Shown here: one piece after another, positions 32,458 through 42,839 of the stretch
Numbering within the stretch: the stretch's first letter is position 1
Layout: each line of letters begins with the position of its first letter
From: Aquatica leii
Lineage: Eukaryota > Arthropoda > Insecta > Coleoptera > Lampyridae
Length of the DNA: 64,000 nt
Assembly: GCA_035610365.1 (NCBI GenBank)
Contig: CM069432.1
Location: forward strand, 259,529,177 to 259,593,176
Direction of reading: 5' to 3'
Position numbers and translations under genes: made by a program
Notes under the pieces: generated by a model
Told to the model about the DNA's origin: nothing
The model's database searches: none
What the model saw: the letters and a program-made list of their open reading frames with translations, nothing else

Positions 32458-35257
32458 TGAAGGAGGTAGGGGCACCTTGAAACAAGAGGCACCTTGAAAC
32501 ATTGATTTTATTTCAAATTCCGGCGGGCGAATGCGATTCTGTAACTCTCGGCGGTGCTTCGGTAGACACCTGAACTTGTCATCCTTGTGTGGTTTTGAAT
32601 ACAGTTCTAGTTTGGATGCTGTAGAAGAAAGTGTGTTTTTCAGTGCCAAAACTATATTTTTACGTGCTTAAATCGTTTGTTGTTAAGGTGAGTAACTGTA
32701 ATATTTTGAAGCATACATAATACTGAATCGATTGCATTCGTTTTCTTATCTTAATTGTTTTCTTTCTTGTGAATTCGGCATAAAATACAAAATGGAGACG
32801 TTTGGGGTCCAATGAAACATAGTTTGACGGGGCACCTTGAAACGTTTCAAGTTATTATTACTCTTCTAAAATAGCTGTTGAATTTAACAATTTTTTTTTG
32901 TTCCAGAATGGTTCGAAATCGTGTAAGAAAAAGCAACAAAGGTTCGTTTCTTGAGAATGACACGAGAGACGCGGTAGACCTTGTAAATCAAGGCCGCTCC
33001 ATCAGGCAGGCAGCAAAATTAAAAAATGTAAACGTCGTTACATTATCCAAGTATGTGAAAAAGAGAACAGACAATGAGGGCGATACAAATTTAAAGTATA
33101 TGTTCCGCACTATAATGTTAGACAAGTGTTTACTTTAGAAGAAGAAAATAAACTGAAGGAATATCTGATTACGTGTTCCAAAATGTTTTATGGGCTTCCA
33201 GTGGCTGAATGCAAGAAAGTGGCTTATGAAATTGCAGTAATAAATAAACTTAAATATCCGAGTTCATAGGACACCAACAAATCCGCAGGGCAAGATTGGT
33301 TCTATGGGTTTATGAAAAGAAATCCATTGCTCAGCCAAAGAACACCTGAGGGATGCAGTTTGTCTCGAGCCACTTCTTTCACAAAGGCTAATGTAGAAGT
33401 TTTTTTGAGCATTTGCAAGAGGTGTATAAAAATCCTCATTTTGGTGATGGAACACGAGTGTATAATTTGGATGAGACAGGAACGTGCACAGTTCAGAAAC
33501 CACAAAAAATAATTGCCGAAAAAGAAGCCAAGCAAGTTAGCAAATGCACTAGTGCTGAGAAAGGCACTAACGTGACAACCTGTTGTTTCATCTCAGCAAA
33601 CGGCAACTTCATCCCACCGGCCATGATATTCCCGCGCGTACACTTCAAACCACATATGGTACAGGAGGTGCCCACTGGTACTCTCGGTTTGGCAAATCCA
33701 TCGGGATGGATGACTTCAGTGTTATTTGTTGAAGTCATGAAACATTTCATACACCACACAAAAAGCAGCATGCAATCTCCCACTTTAATATTATGCGACA
33801 ATCACGAAAGTCACTTGTTGTTAGAAGCACTTAATTTGTGCAAACAAACTGTGAGTGACAATGTTAACTTTTCCACCACATTCTACAAATAAATTACAGC
33901 CACTGGATGTTGGAGTGTTTAGGCCATTTAAAACGTACTACAATGCTGCGATAGACACTTGGATGATGCAGCATCCTGGGCAAGCAGCAACTATTTACAA
34001 TGTTGCTGGTTTTGTGAAAATTGCTCACGACAGAGGACTGACACCATCAAACATCACTGCTGCGTTTAAGAAAACAGGGATTTACCCGTATGATCGACAT
34101 ATTTTTACAGATGCCGATTATTTATGTAATTACGTTACCGATCGACCAATGGAGGACTTAGCAGCTACTTGTAGTCAGGTATCAAAAAAAGATCCACCGT
34201 CAGGTTATGTTCCTGCTGAGAAAATCAACAGCTCGACAACGGAAATCGGTGCAGATGTCAACCTCTTCAATTTCGACAATGGTCATGACCCCAGTTGCTC
34301 TGCCACCAGCACTAATATAAAAAGTTCCATATGTGGACCTAAAGACTTTAGGGGATTTCCCAAGGTAGGGAGCAGGAAAAACAACAGAAAAAGACGTGCA
34401 AAGGGAAAAAGTATGATAGCAACCAGTACTCCTGAAATAACTGCGATGGCCAATAAATCGGCGGCATCAACTGAGAAAAGAGAAGCTGGTAAACGAAAAC
34501 TAACAGATTTTGAAATGAAGGCGAAGAAGAAACCCAAAAAAGTTGAAGATATTGAGTCATCATCTGAAGAAGAAGTCGTGTTCAGCTGTATTGATACTGA
34601 TGATGATTTAGACATGGATGAAGATATGTTCGTGATTGAAGAAGACAAATTCATAGATATGGACAGATCACCGATTGTAAATGATTATGTGTTGGTGGAA
34701 TATAAATTAAAATCGCACAGCAATAAGTTCTACGTTGGACGTATTATGAAAGAAAAGGATGCGAATGTGGAGCCACTAGTTGCCGATATATCAGCAGTCA
34801 CTGAAAATAACATAAAGATGATTCTTGGGAACCCAGTTTTAGCAGGATCAACCCTACGTCACAAAACAATTTATTTCATTTGGAGTAGATTTTAGTAACA
34901 TCAATATTGGGTAACATCTATATAATTCTTTCGTTTCGACTTTGTATGTTTTTTTTAAATTGAAATAAAATTATAATATTGTTTAACTGTTTTATTACGC
35001 ATGAAATTTCATTGTTTCATGATGCCCCTAGGTATGTTACATAGTGTCCCAATGGTGGGGTACAATGAAACAATTTAAAAAAAAAACTTAAATTGATTAT
35101 TGCAGAAAATAGTTAATGATAAGGTTTTTGATAACCACTTCAAGTTGTTCCTAGTATGTAAGGGCATCTTTTAAAAAAAATTTCAAACCGATATACCTAA
35201 ATCCAAAAACAGGAAAAATCAAAAACAAATTTGCGTTTCATTTGCCCCTCGCTCCCT
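32458..35257 (+). mobile_element. pogo-like transposon copy 1, complete ends
   Basis: TA duplications at 32456-32457 and 35258-35259 flank imperfect TIRs: GGAGGTAGGGGCACCTTGAA at the left against GGGAGCGAGGGGCAAATGAA at the right after complementing. The motif GGGGCAC.TTGAAAC recurs inside the left end (around 32490 and 32829) and a variant (GGGGTACAATGAAAC) lies near the right end (about 35056), as expected for subterminal transposase-binding sites. The element is 2.8 kb, a normal size for an autonomous pogo element. It interrupts the larger TIR element. Confidence 0.85.
32908..34895 (+). pseudogene. pogo-like (DDE_1) transposase, near full length with frameshifts
   Basis: Translation starts at MVRNRVRKSNKGSF (32908), then the psq-type helix-turn-helix (DAVDLVNQGRSIRQAAK). 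Frame changes occur near 33100, 33270, 33415 and 33860. All three catalytic acids are visible: VYNLDETGTC (about 33460), LILCDNHESHL (about 33785) and NKLQPLDVGVF (about 33895). The segment GIYPYDRHIF (from about 34080) closes the catalytic domain. The long C-terminal tail is lysine/serine-rich, has an acidic block (SSSEEEVVFSCIDTDDDLDM) and ends in a conserved-looking YFIWSRF domain (to 34895). It needs few repairs to be open, so it is relatively young, but it is not functional as it stands. Confidence 0.88.
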
Positions 35258-35339
35258 TAATATTTCTCAAATAATTTAACAATGTTTAAATTTAGGTAAT
35301 AAAACATTTGTTAATGTTAATTGAACCAAAAAGAGCGAA

Positions 35340-36740
35340 TAGGAAACTGAGATTTACATCTGAACACCATACAACGAATGTTGCCGTTTTTCCATGCTAC
35401 AGGCCTCTTCTTTTATGCCAAGTGTGCGCTTTTGTATCTGCAAGATTTGTTGGAATTAAGAAAAAAATGGATTTCCGTGAGTAGCTATTTATCATCAACA
35501 AGTTCTTCACCGTTAGGTAATTCTGGGACAGATATGACTATAGAGCAGGTACTCATGTGTTAAATGAAAAGCTATGGAGGTTTGACTCGGGTTCGTGGTA
35601 TAACTAACACCATGCTCACCCTATGAACACTAAAAAAAATATATCTGCAGAATAGTGCTGATATCGAGAATTTCTGCAATGTTAATGCACATACAACTGA
35701 GCAGCATGTAAAAATGAGACCCTCACGACACACTCGAGATGAAGCGGATACAGAGAAGCTGTGTTACTGATCACTGCATCACCCTTCATTCCTTAATACG
35801 GATCTTATCAGATCCTTAAACAGTGGAATTGTTGAAGCGGAAGGGGCCAACTGTCATATGGCTAGAGATATTGGCAAGGAAGCGATGTTGAGAGTTGTAA
35901 GAGAAAACTAAAAAAATGTCAAATTCCAAAGGAAGAATAAAGTAGTATCTCTTTCATTTGCTGTTAATAATGCGACTGTCGGCAAAAGATAGGTGACCTC
36001 TGGCTCCCTCACACCGTTTCACAGGCTATGTGTTGTGAAACTGTCAGATGAAGAACTGAAAAACTTCTTCACACATAAACTTCTACCATTTCCTTTGTCT
36101 CTATTCACTGATAGAATGATGAAGGTATGCCGGATTTACACCGGTCGACATTTTAGAAACTGAAAGAATATCTAAGTTATATTTGAGGAGATAATAGTGC
36201 CTTAGATTTCACAAGAAAAGTTTTTATCTAACGATAAAAAAACAAAGTGTGATTCATTCATCTACTGAATTCATAGATAAAAAACATTTAGGTTGTTCAG
36301 GCTGAAGGAGATGCTGATCGTCACTACAATTGTTGTAAAGTAGTGGTTATTATAGGTGGGGACATAGATTTACTAGTGATAGGCAGACAGACAAACTTCA
36401 ACCTTGCCAGACTGCCTTTCACCCAAGACGCTGCCCTGTTTCACTCACTGAAAACCTACCACCAGGTGCAAGTTGGCTTGGTATGGAAATCGATCCGCTT
36501 GAATGGGGATGGATTCTAGCATACGGCCTTCACACCTCATGCCGATGATCTCCTGAAACTGGAACGATATCATCCTTGGAATGAATATTCCCGAGCTCAA
36601 TGACCTAGCAGATAGCGATGAGATAAATGGGCTGCTTGTACATGTTGACAACGCTGTAGATAACGAAATTGATTGAGCTGAAAAAATACAAAACATAGAC
36701 ACGGAAGTTGAAGAGTATCTTGAACATAGGCCTTCCAAAA
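35340..36740 (+). pseudogene. Uncharacterised PIN/FEN1-like gene, decayed
   Basis: The readable order is: MLPFFHATGLFFYAKCALLY (from 35378), TDMTIEQVLM (about 35528-35558), GGLTRVRGIT (35577-35606), ADIENFCNVNAHTTEQHVKM (35660-35720) and RPSRHTRDEAD. After a frameshift, GIVEAEGANCHMARDIGKEA and FKRK-like VKFQRKNKVVSLSFAV follow. The end holds AEGDADRHY and VVVIIGGDIDLLVI (36300-36380), which resemble the acidic active-site strands of PIN-like nucleases. I recognise this set of blocks from repeated, uncharacterised genes in insects and other invertebrates, but know no tested function. Several stops make it a pseudogene. Confidence 0.6.
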
Positions 36741-37128
36741 AGTTTAAACAAAGATGAAACGTGTATTCCCTATTACCTTTTCATATTTTCTAGCAATTCT
36801 TCTTGACAATATGAACCTTTTCGAAAATTTTCTTTGATGATTATAATTGTCTTTTATTAAAAAAAATGCTCATTTAGAGTCAAATTTGACCAAACAAATA
36901 AAAGTAAAAACTTGGTGGAGCCATATTTCGGAAACTGTTATGCCTATATTAACTATTTTTGTTTTAAATTGTAGTAAACTTAATGTACTTTTAAACTGAT
37001 TATAGTTGTTAATTATAAAAAAGTACTGCTGCAGAGTCAAAATTGCCCAAACGCAAAAACAGTTCCGGCAATTTTTAAGCTTTTTGGCGGTGATTCGGAA
37101 GGTCGCCGACTACCCCATTTCATAAGGT

Positions 37129-38332
37129 AAAATGTTACTGGGCTAATGTAATTGCAATGTTTTGTAGAAACGTTTCACATAGAATTTTATGTTGGGTTAT
37201 ATTAAAAATGTCGACCTTGATCATTGGTGATGTTTAAAATAACACAGAACCGTTATATTCGGATGAAAGCATTTGCAACTGTTTTTGCTGATAAATCTTG
37301 TATCGGTATTGTTTCTGACCATCTTATAAACCTGTCGGTACAAATCAGTATATAAGTAAATCCTTTTGCAAGTGGAAATGTCTTATGTTAGAAATTTTTT
37401 GGTATGATGTTTGCGCTGTATAAGATTTATTCTCGGAACGCCCACTTCCCGCTACATTGGGGGGGATTGCTGTCAAGTCAAAAAGTTGTAACATCGTAGT
37501 TAGATCTGGTGACGATGAAATAGGTCGAACATCGTCTAAAGTTATGTGCGCCCAACGAGGTTTTCATTTCTAATTATTCACATGCAGCCATGCGAGTATT
37601 GGGCGTAGCATTTTTACTACTTTCGTAAAAGTCTTTATTGGGGTAAACGTTATTTCCTATTTTTGTGATGTAATTTAATTTTTTGGTATTGTCATTAGCG
37701 GTTTCTAGACATCCACACGTGTTCCATCAATGTGGAGATAGTAAAACTGGTTCATTTATTGGGAAAATTTCCATGATGAAGGGCCTACTTAACGAAATAA
37801 TACAATTAATTTGGAGAAACCCAGCGCATTTGATTTTTTTTTTCGTTAATCGTATGAACCAAAGGAAATTTACTTGATTTTAGGAATTTTCGAAAAGGTG
37901 CCACTAGCTAGTCGCATGCTTAAAAAGGGAAACTAAACTGTAAGTATTATATTTTCCTAATTTAATTCGTGTCATCTACGTTGTCAGTCGTATGTGAGTA
38001 TCTATCGGGTTGTTGTCACAATTAACTATAAAACTTCTTTTATGAGTAATATATTATTAGACGGTACACTTTGGTGCTCTAAATTAACGAGATTTGTATT
38101 TTCGTGTTATACTTTACAAATGTACATTTTATTTGCCGTTGGAATGTAAAAGTTAGGCCGACAAGGCTAATTCTTTGTACGACCTGTTGCCCAACTGAAA
38201 GGAGACAATTATTGTCTGTGATATTAATCTAGGTTCTAGCGTTTGATCGTATTTATGTAAAGTTACTTTGTTTCTCTTTTATAACCTTTCTTTCTGTGAT
38301 AAAATAAATATCTTCGTTGTTACAATCTGTGC
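37129..38332. other. No recognisable feature
   Basis: AT-rich sequence. The frame at 37683-37877 shows no domain. No repeats or RNA structures were seen. Confidence 0.5.
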
Positions 38333-38500
38333 TTTTGTCGTTTGTTCTCTTTTAGCTTTGGATAGATTTAAACGGTATCTGTCATCCTACTCTTCACCGT
38401 TTTGGCGCCTTTTTAACCAGTTTTAGAATTCAGCACCTCAAAGCTTACAACGCAATACCTGAATCAAACTGAGTTAGCCATTGCCTTTTAAGTTACGAGA
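38333..38500 (+). repeat. Left copy of a diverged ~167-bp direct repeat
   Basis: Aligns with 41613-41780: both contain TTTTGTC..TTGTT.TCTTAG, a TAGATTTAAAC or AGATTTAAAC block, TTTTGGC.CCTTTTTAA and CCTTT.AA.TTACGAG. A TATA-like box (GTATAAAAGG near 38612) follows this copy and another (TATATATAAACTC) follows the right copy. It may be an old LTR or leader region, but identity is low. Confidence 0.5.
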
Positions 38501-38839
38501 TAGTTCTCGTAACAAATGATCTGACAATGCTTATATGTACATGTTAAAAACGGCATCTTAGTAGACTCGAATGCCTACATAAGATAAATTATGCAGTGAA
38601 AGTTTGATGGTATAAAAGGACTATTCTTACCATCGCTTGTATTGTATCGCAGTAGATATTGTGATTACAGTCAATGTTCAACAATTGTAATTGTAATAAG
38701 CAATTCTGATCCTAAATTCGGTTTTGTAGTCATCATCAGTTTGGGTTGTTGCGATGACATGGGAATTAATTTTTTGTGGCAAAGTAATCTATATAATGCA
38801 TTAGATACTTTGTTGTCATTTCCGGTATTATATAATACC

Positions 38840-40177
38840 CGATTGTAAAAGTAACAAGTGCGGACATTGTGCTGAAAAGCACGAAACTAAAACATGCCCT
38901 AACACAGAGCCTCATCCAGTATCTGCCAAGCATATTTAAAACGGCTCGACACTAACATAGCAAAAACATTTTGAAAAATAAGAACACTCCTTGGCTGCCG
39001 ACTGGGGATGCTCGCATTTATCATTAACACCTCGCTAAAGTTTTGATGAACTAAGAGACGTTCCTAACATAATAGTAGGTATCTTTAATTCAAAATCGCC
39101 GCTTTGGCATTCCCCGGTGACCGACGATACATAGAGTCTCATGGCTGAACGTGATTTCTGTGTTGTCAACGAACCTTACCAACCTTTTACCTTTACCGAA
39201 GCGGTTCGCCTAGAACCCATCCCTAAGAGAATCCTTGATTATAAACATATAGATTCCGTTCGCTTAAACATGACAATCTCTAGCTCAATCTCTACTTATC
39301 TTCAAGGTAGTGCTTTTTGCCAGGATCCTAGATCTGTAGACGTCGCCATTGGTAAGTTGACCAGAATGATCCTCTATTCCTGGTAAAACTTCTCAAAGTT
39401 TAATCAGTTAAAGCAAGCTTCTGAAAAAACACCACCGGCAGACCTAAAAAATAATGGCCACTTATAAAGCCCCGCACTTCATTGGTACAAACTGGCAGTG
39501 AAGACAGCTCCAGGCAAAGATTTGTTAGAAGAAGCTTAGCAACGTACCCGAGAAGATTAGTTTACAGGTAAATAAACACATGTCAATCCACTCGTGTTCC
39601 AATGCTCGAGACGGCGACAGATACACAATCTCCAAATACGAGACTATTAAAGCTATTGTTTGATCGACGATCCCACGACAGATAACCTTTTGGATGTCCA
39701 AATAAAATCCTGAAATAGTCAGCAAATATGATCCCAACAGGATTAGGTGACCACCAACAACGATTTAGAAACAATAGCTAGTAATATTCTTAAAATCAAG
39801 GCTCCTGAATCTGACGGAAAACATTGCAACGTCTTACGTAGAATCGTACAAGATTCCCTCTTTTCTACAATTGTTGATTTGTTCAACTCTTGCATTAAAT
39901 GTGGTTGGTTATTTTCCTACCAGTTGGTAAACTTATCACCGTTCTCAAATCCGGAAAGAAGTATCCGGTAAAACCGAACTCGTACCGTCCGATAACTTTG
40001 TTATCAGAACCTGGTAAACTTTTTGAACAAATTATTTTCTATTCCAGTCAATATGACTTCGTTCCTGGCAAAATAACCACTGATGCCACACGTATATTAA
40101 TGATCAATGTACGATCGAACGTTTTCAAGCACAAACTTACAATTTTCATTCACATATCTGGGGCGTTTAGCAACGCA
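38840..40177 (+). pseudogene. R1/Jockey-group LINE remnant, part upstream of a Penelope insertion
   Basis: A CCHC knuckle closes ORF1 (NKCGHCAEKHETKTCPNTEP, about 38855-38915). The endonuclease C-terminal region is near 39160-39380. RT follows in two frames: LKIKAPESDGKHCNVLRRIV (about 39787-39850), FNSCIKCGW, then LKSGKKYPVKPNSYRPITLL and SEPGKLFEQI (39940-40035), ending at FIHISGAFSNA (about 40140-40177), the A box of RT with its first catalytic Asp altered to His in D.SGAF. At that point a Penelope copy interrupts it. SGAF.NA is typical of the R1/LOA side of the R1-Jockey group. Confidence 0.72.
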
Positions 40178-40740
40178 TGATAGCCAATCCGAAATTGGCC
40201 TTTTTACCCTACATTCATAAAGTTACAGATCAAACAGGGAAACTTCTTCGTAAGAATGGTATCAAACTTATTTTCAACTCGACAGGCAACATTTCTCAGA
40301 TTCTTCCTTCTCCCAAGGACAAATTTCCTACAATTTCATCTCAAGGTATATACCAAATTCCTTGTTCATGTGGTTTAGTCTACATTGGCGAGACCGGTCG
40401 TTCCGTCATTACTCGCATTTCAGAACATGATAGTTGTATAAGGAAAAGGCATATTTCTAAGTCTGCGGTTGCTGAACATCATTTCACTACAGGTCACAAG
40501 ATAGATTTGGATAACGTTTCGGTGATTGCCAAATCTCCATTCTTTATTAACAAGAAATTTCGAGAGAGCATAGAAATCATCAAACACTCCAATAACTTCA
40601 ATCGTGATCATGGTTTCGAGCTATCCCCTTTTTGGTTCCCGGTCATTAGTCCTTTATCGAAAACACGCCCTCGTTCAACCGTAACCCAATCAGAGTCGAG
40701 ACGGAGACTATTTTTTTTAAGTCACTTCTATGGAGTTTAG
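40177..40740 (+). pseudogene. Penelope C-terminal region with GIY-YIG nuclease
   Basis: An open frame of 187 codons covers the linker (KLAFLPYIHKVTDQTGKLLR) and the GIY-YIG endonuclease: IYQIPCSCGLVYIGETGRSV, then ITRISEH, KSAVAEHHFTTGH and the conserved RKFRESIEIIKH with its catalytic Glu. The first Gly-Ile-Tyr is GIYQIPC, and the YIG equivalent is VYIGETG; both are intact. The RT is missing, so the ATG at the start is fortuitous. This is the best preserved coding piece among the three Penelope copies. Confidence 0.9.
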
Positions 40741-41070
40741 AATCTGGCTTGGTTCACAAGTTGATTACCTAACTCTGTAGTGGTTCTTTGTTAGATTTTC
40801 GTTTGCTTTTTCAAGTTTATCGCTTTCTTTCTTACCTTTTCTGAGTTTAGAATCTGGCTTGGTTCACAAGTTGATTACCTAACTTTTGAGAAGTGTTTAG
40901 TTAGATTTCGGTTGCTTGTTTAAGTTCTTCAATTTCTCTCACGCCCTGTTGAAGCCCCTTACGAAAGTGGGCAAAACGTTGGCAACCTCGGTTACAACAT
41001 TGACACGGTCCAAACCAGGAAGACGTTCTTATCTTAGTATAGACTCCGGCCGTAGAAGCCTTTGCTGGTT
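40178..41070 (+). mobile_element. Penelope-like element copy 2, 5'-truncated
   Basis: The copy begins inside the coding region and runs through the GIY-YIG domain into a pLTR that contains an internal tandem (GAATCTGGCTTGGTTCACAA at about 40741 and again at about 40851). The 3' end, GACTCCGGCCGTAGAAGCCT and TTGCT, matches the ends of the other two copies. It is inserted into the LINE RT. No clear target duplication was found. 5' truncation is usual for Penelope insertions. Confidence 0.88.
40940..41000 (+). ncRNA. Hammerhead-like core in pLTR (Penelope copy 2)
   Basis: The region reads CGCC CTGTTGAAG, a stem around CCCCTTACGAAAGTGGG, then CAAAACGTTGGC. It is the same layout as in copy 3 but with CTGTTGA in place of CTGATGA and CAAAAC in place of CGAAAC. 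The core is probably inactive. Confidence 0.6.
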
Positions 41071-41091
41071 GTTATCGCATTGAAGCGGCAA

Positions 41092-41586
41092 TGGTCACCA
41101 CGTGGTCGTGTTACATGTCGTTATTTCGTGTTTTATTAACGACTGTACTGTTTATACGCCGTTACTCATTGTCAATTCACTTTACGGATGGTGATAAACG
41201 CGATATGGCAACTAACGGCCATTTTACTCGCTCTTTACCTATCGACGTTCGCAGGTAGGAAAGCAATTCCCAAAGACTCGCTGAAAAATGGTGAACGATA
41301 ACATGACGTCACTCATGTTATCTTTTACCTTTTTTCAGTTAGTTTCCAGGGATTGCCATGCTGTCTTGGTACTCTGGTGTTTCCGGGATATGTAACCTGT
41401 GGAGTTCACCTAATTTTATGTAATCATAAGGGACGAGAGAAGACTTACACAAATTTACTTTCAGTAGCAAATTTTGTAACCTTATGTATTGACGTTGAGT
41501 ACGTTGACGTAAAATCCGTCAAGTTTCTTCGATCATTTGAGCGCAGTCATAGCCTAAGGCAAAATAACATTAACCGTCGTACATAA
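41092..41586 (+). pseudogene. Downstream part of the same LINE
   Basis: After the Penelope copy, RT-like sequence resumes: a YSLSIHFTDGDKRDMATNG stretch (about 41165-41220) and, in the frame 41353-41586, CNHKGREKTYTNLLSVANFV and KFLRSFERSHSLRQNN. These suit the B-to-E box region and the start of the thumb in R1/Jockey RTs. The catalytic YADD box is not readable. The match is weaker than upstream. Confidence 0.45.
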
Positions 41587-41612
41587 GCTTACATACCACG
41601 CATATTTGTTGT

Positions 41613-41780
41613 GTTTTGTCAATTTGTTTTCTTAGTAAACGACAGATTTAAACAAGCTCTCTATTGATTAATATTTACTTGTTTTGGCACCTTTTTAATT
41701 TAGTGTAAGGTTAGCACACCGAGACTTGCAATCCGCTTGCCGATACAACGGAGTTACTCGCTGGCCTTTAAATTACGAGA
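41613..41780 (+). repeat. Right copy of the ~167-bp direct repeat
   Basis: See the copy at 38333-38500. It lies just beyond the last LINE coding remnant, so the pair brackets the LINE/Penelope composite. Confidence 0.5.
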
Positions 41781-42029
41781 AAAGTCAATCTCTGTTTAGT
41801 TTTTTAACACATAGCGAGAGCTGGCACATCGGTTCTTAGATAGACGCACTAAACCATTTGTTACCATATACATATATATAAACTCTCTTCGTGGAACCTG
41901 CCGAATGTTTTATGACAATCGTCTGAGCTTTTAAGAAATTGGAGCGCCATTGGTCTAAATGTGATGACTGCTGAGAATTCATTTGGTTTGGTGATTGGTG
42001 ATGGATTTGTTAGCTGGAGGTATGGTATC
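41781..42029. other. No recognisable feature
   Basis: AT-rich stretch with a TATATATAAA box near 41872. Confidence 0.45.
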
Positions 42030-42200
42030 ACCTTGTAATAGCGTACTGTTTCTCAATATATTCGTATTCTTTCTGTCCAATAGTTACCAGTTTTGTTTTA
42101 AGATCAACAAGTAGTTTGATTGTTGCGTCAATAAGGAGTTCAAAATGCGTTAGGAAATCAATACCAATGATGAGTTGACATCGGCAATAATAAAAGGTTC
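42030..42200 (-). pseudogene. Ty3/gypsy aspartic protease fragment
   Basis: On the minus strand, with one frameshift, the sequence reads FIIADV..., then IIGIDFLTHFELLIDATIKL followed by LVDLKTKL. This matches the C-terminal half of gypsy-type proteases (FxIADV...ILGADFL.HF.LLVD...R.L.D). The DTG active-site loop lies outside the readable part. No LTR or other pol domain accompanies it. Confidence 0.6.
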
Positions 42201-42269
42201 CTTGAACAGTCTTCTTAAGCTGCGGTTAGGGGAAATTGTTTTGTACCGTTTTACAATGGTTCCAAATAC

Positions 42270-42640
42270 CAAAAAGATGGCCAAAATATGAAGACATTAT
42301 CCAAATAGTGTGAAATTTTCTATAAAAGGTATTTTGAGGTCGCTGATTAACAATCTTTACTCAAAATTTTAAAAAACAAAATGGCGGATCCAATATGGCG
42401 GACAAACATTTTTAAAATTGTCATACTTTATTCAAATTTCTTATATAGGTTATTTTTAGGTCGCTGATTATGAATTTTTACACAAAATTAAAAAAAAAAT
42501 CGCCATTTTATCCAATATGACTGACAATCATTTTAAAAATGGTCATATTTGTATAAAATGTTGTATATACAGTATTTTGAGGTCGCTGATTAAAAATGTT
42601 TAATCAAAATTAGAAAAAAAAATGGGAGATCTGATATGGA
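42270..42640 (+). repeat. ~120-bp minisatellite, three copies
   Basis: The phrase ATTTT.AGGTCGCTGATTA starts near 42331, 42451 and 42573. Each unit also has an AAAATGGC(G)GATCCAATATG-type block and a GTCATA.TT..T.CAAA block. The first unit is preceded by a partial one (AAAAGATGGCCAAAATATGA). Confidence 0.85.
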
Positions 42641-42839
42641 GCTTTCAAAATAATAACAATTTTTTTTAAAATTATAGTATTGGCAATCTTATAAAACTGA
42701 TTGTATATACAAATTTTACTATTTACTTAGCATTTCATAGCTCGGTATTTTTAACAGCTCCACAGCGTGCTGTTCTAGTAGCAAATTTTTGATGTTCAAT
42801 AGAAGAGGATCTAAGACTATTAAAATCCTCTAAAAAACA

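Larger units (their letters stand above)
32108..37128 (+). mobile_element. TIR-bounded element carrying a PIN-like gene, split by a pogo insertion
   Basis: Left sequence at 32108-32130 plus 32194-32240 is the reverse complement of right sequence at 37062-37128. Shared blocks include ATGAAATGGGGTAGT, CGGCGACCTTCCG and CCGCCAAAAAGCTTAAAAAT. The left arm has a 63-base insertion (32131-32193) not present on the right. Without the nested 2.8 kb pogo element the unit is about 2.2 kb. It carries remnants of one conserved gene of unknown function on the plus strand. I found no target duplication, and the outermost bases (TACCTT) are provisional. Confidence 0.65.

Noticed and set aside
36445-36738. 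97-codon minus-strand frame
   Set aside because: Antisense to the PIN-like gene remnant; serine-rich shadow of the coding strand.
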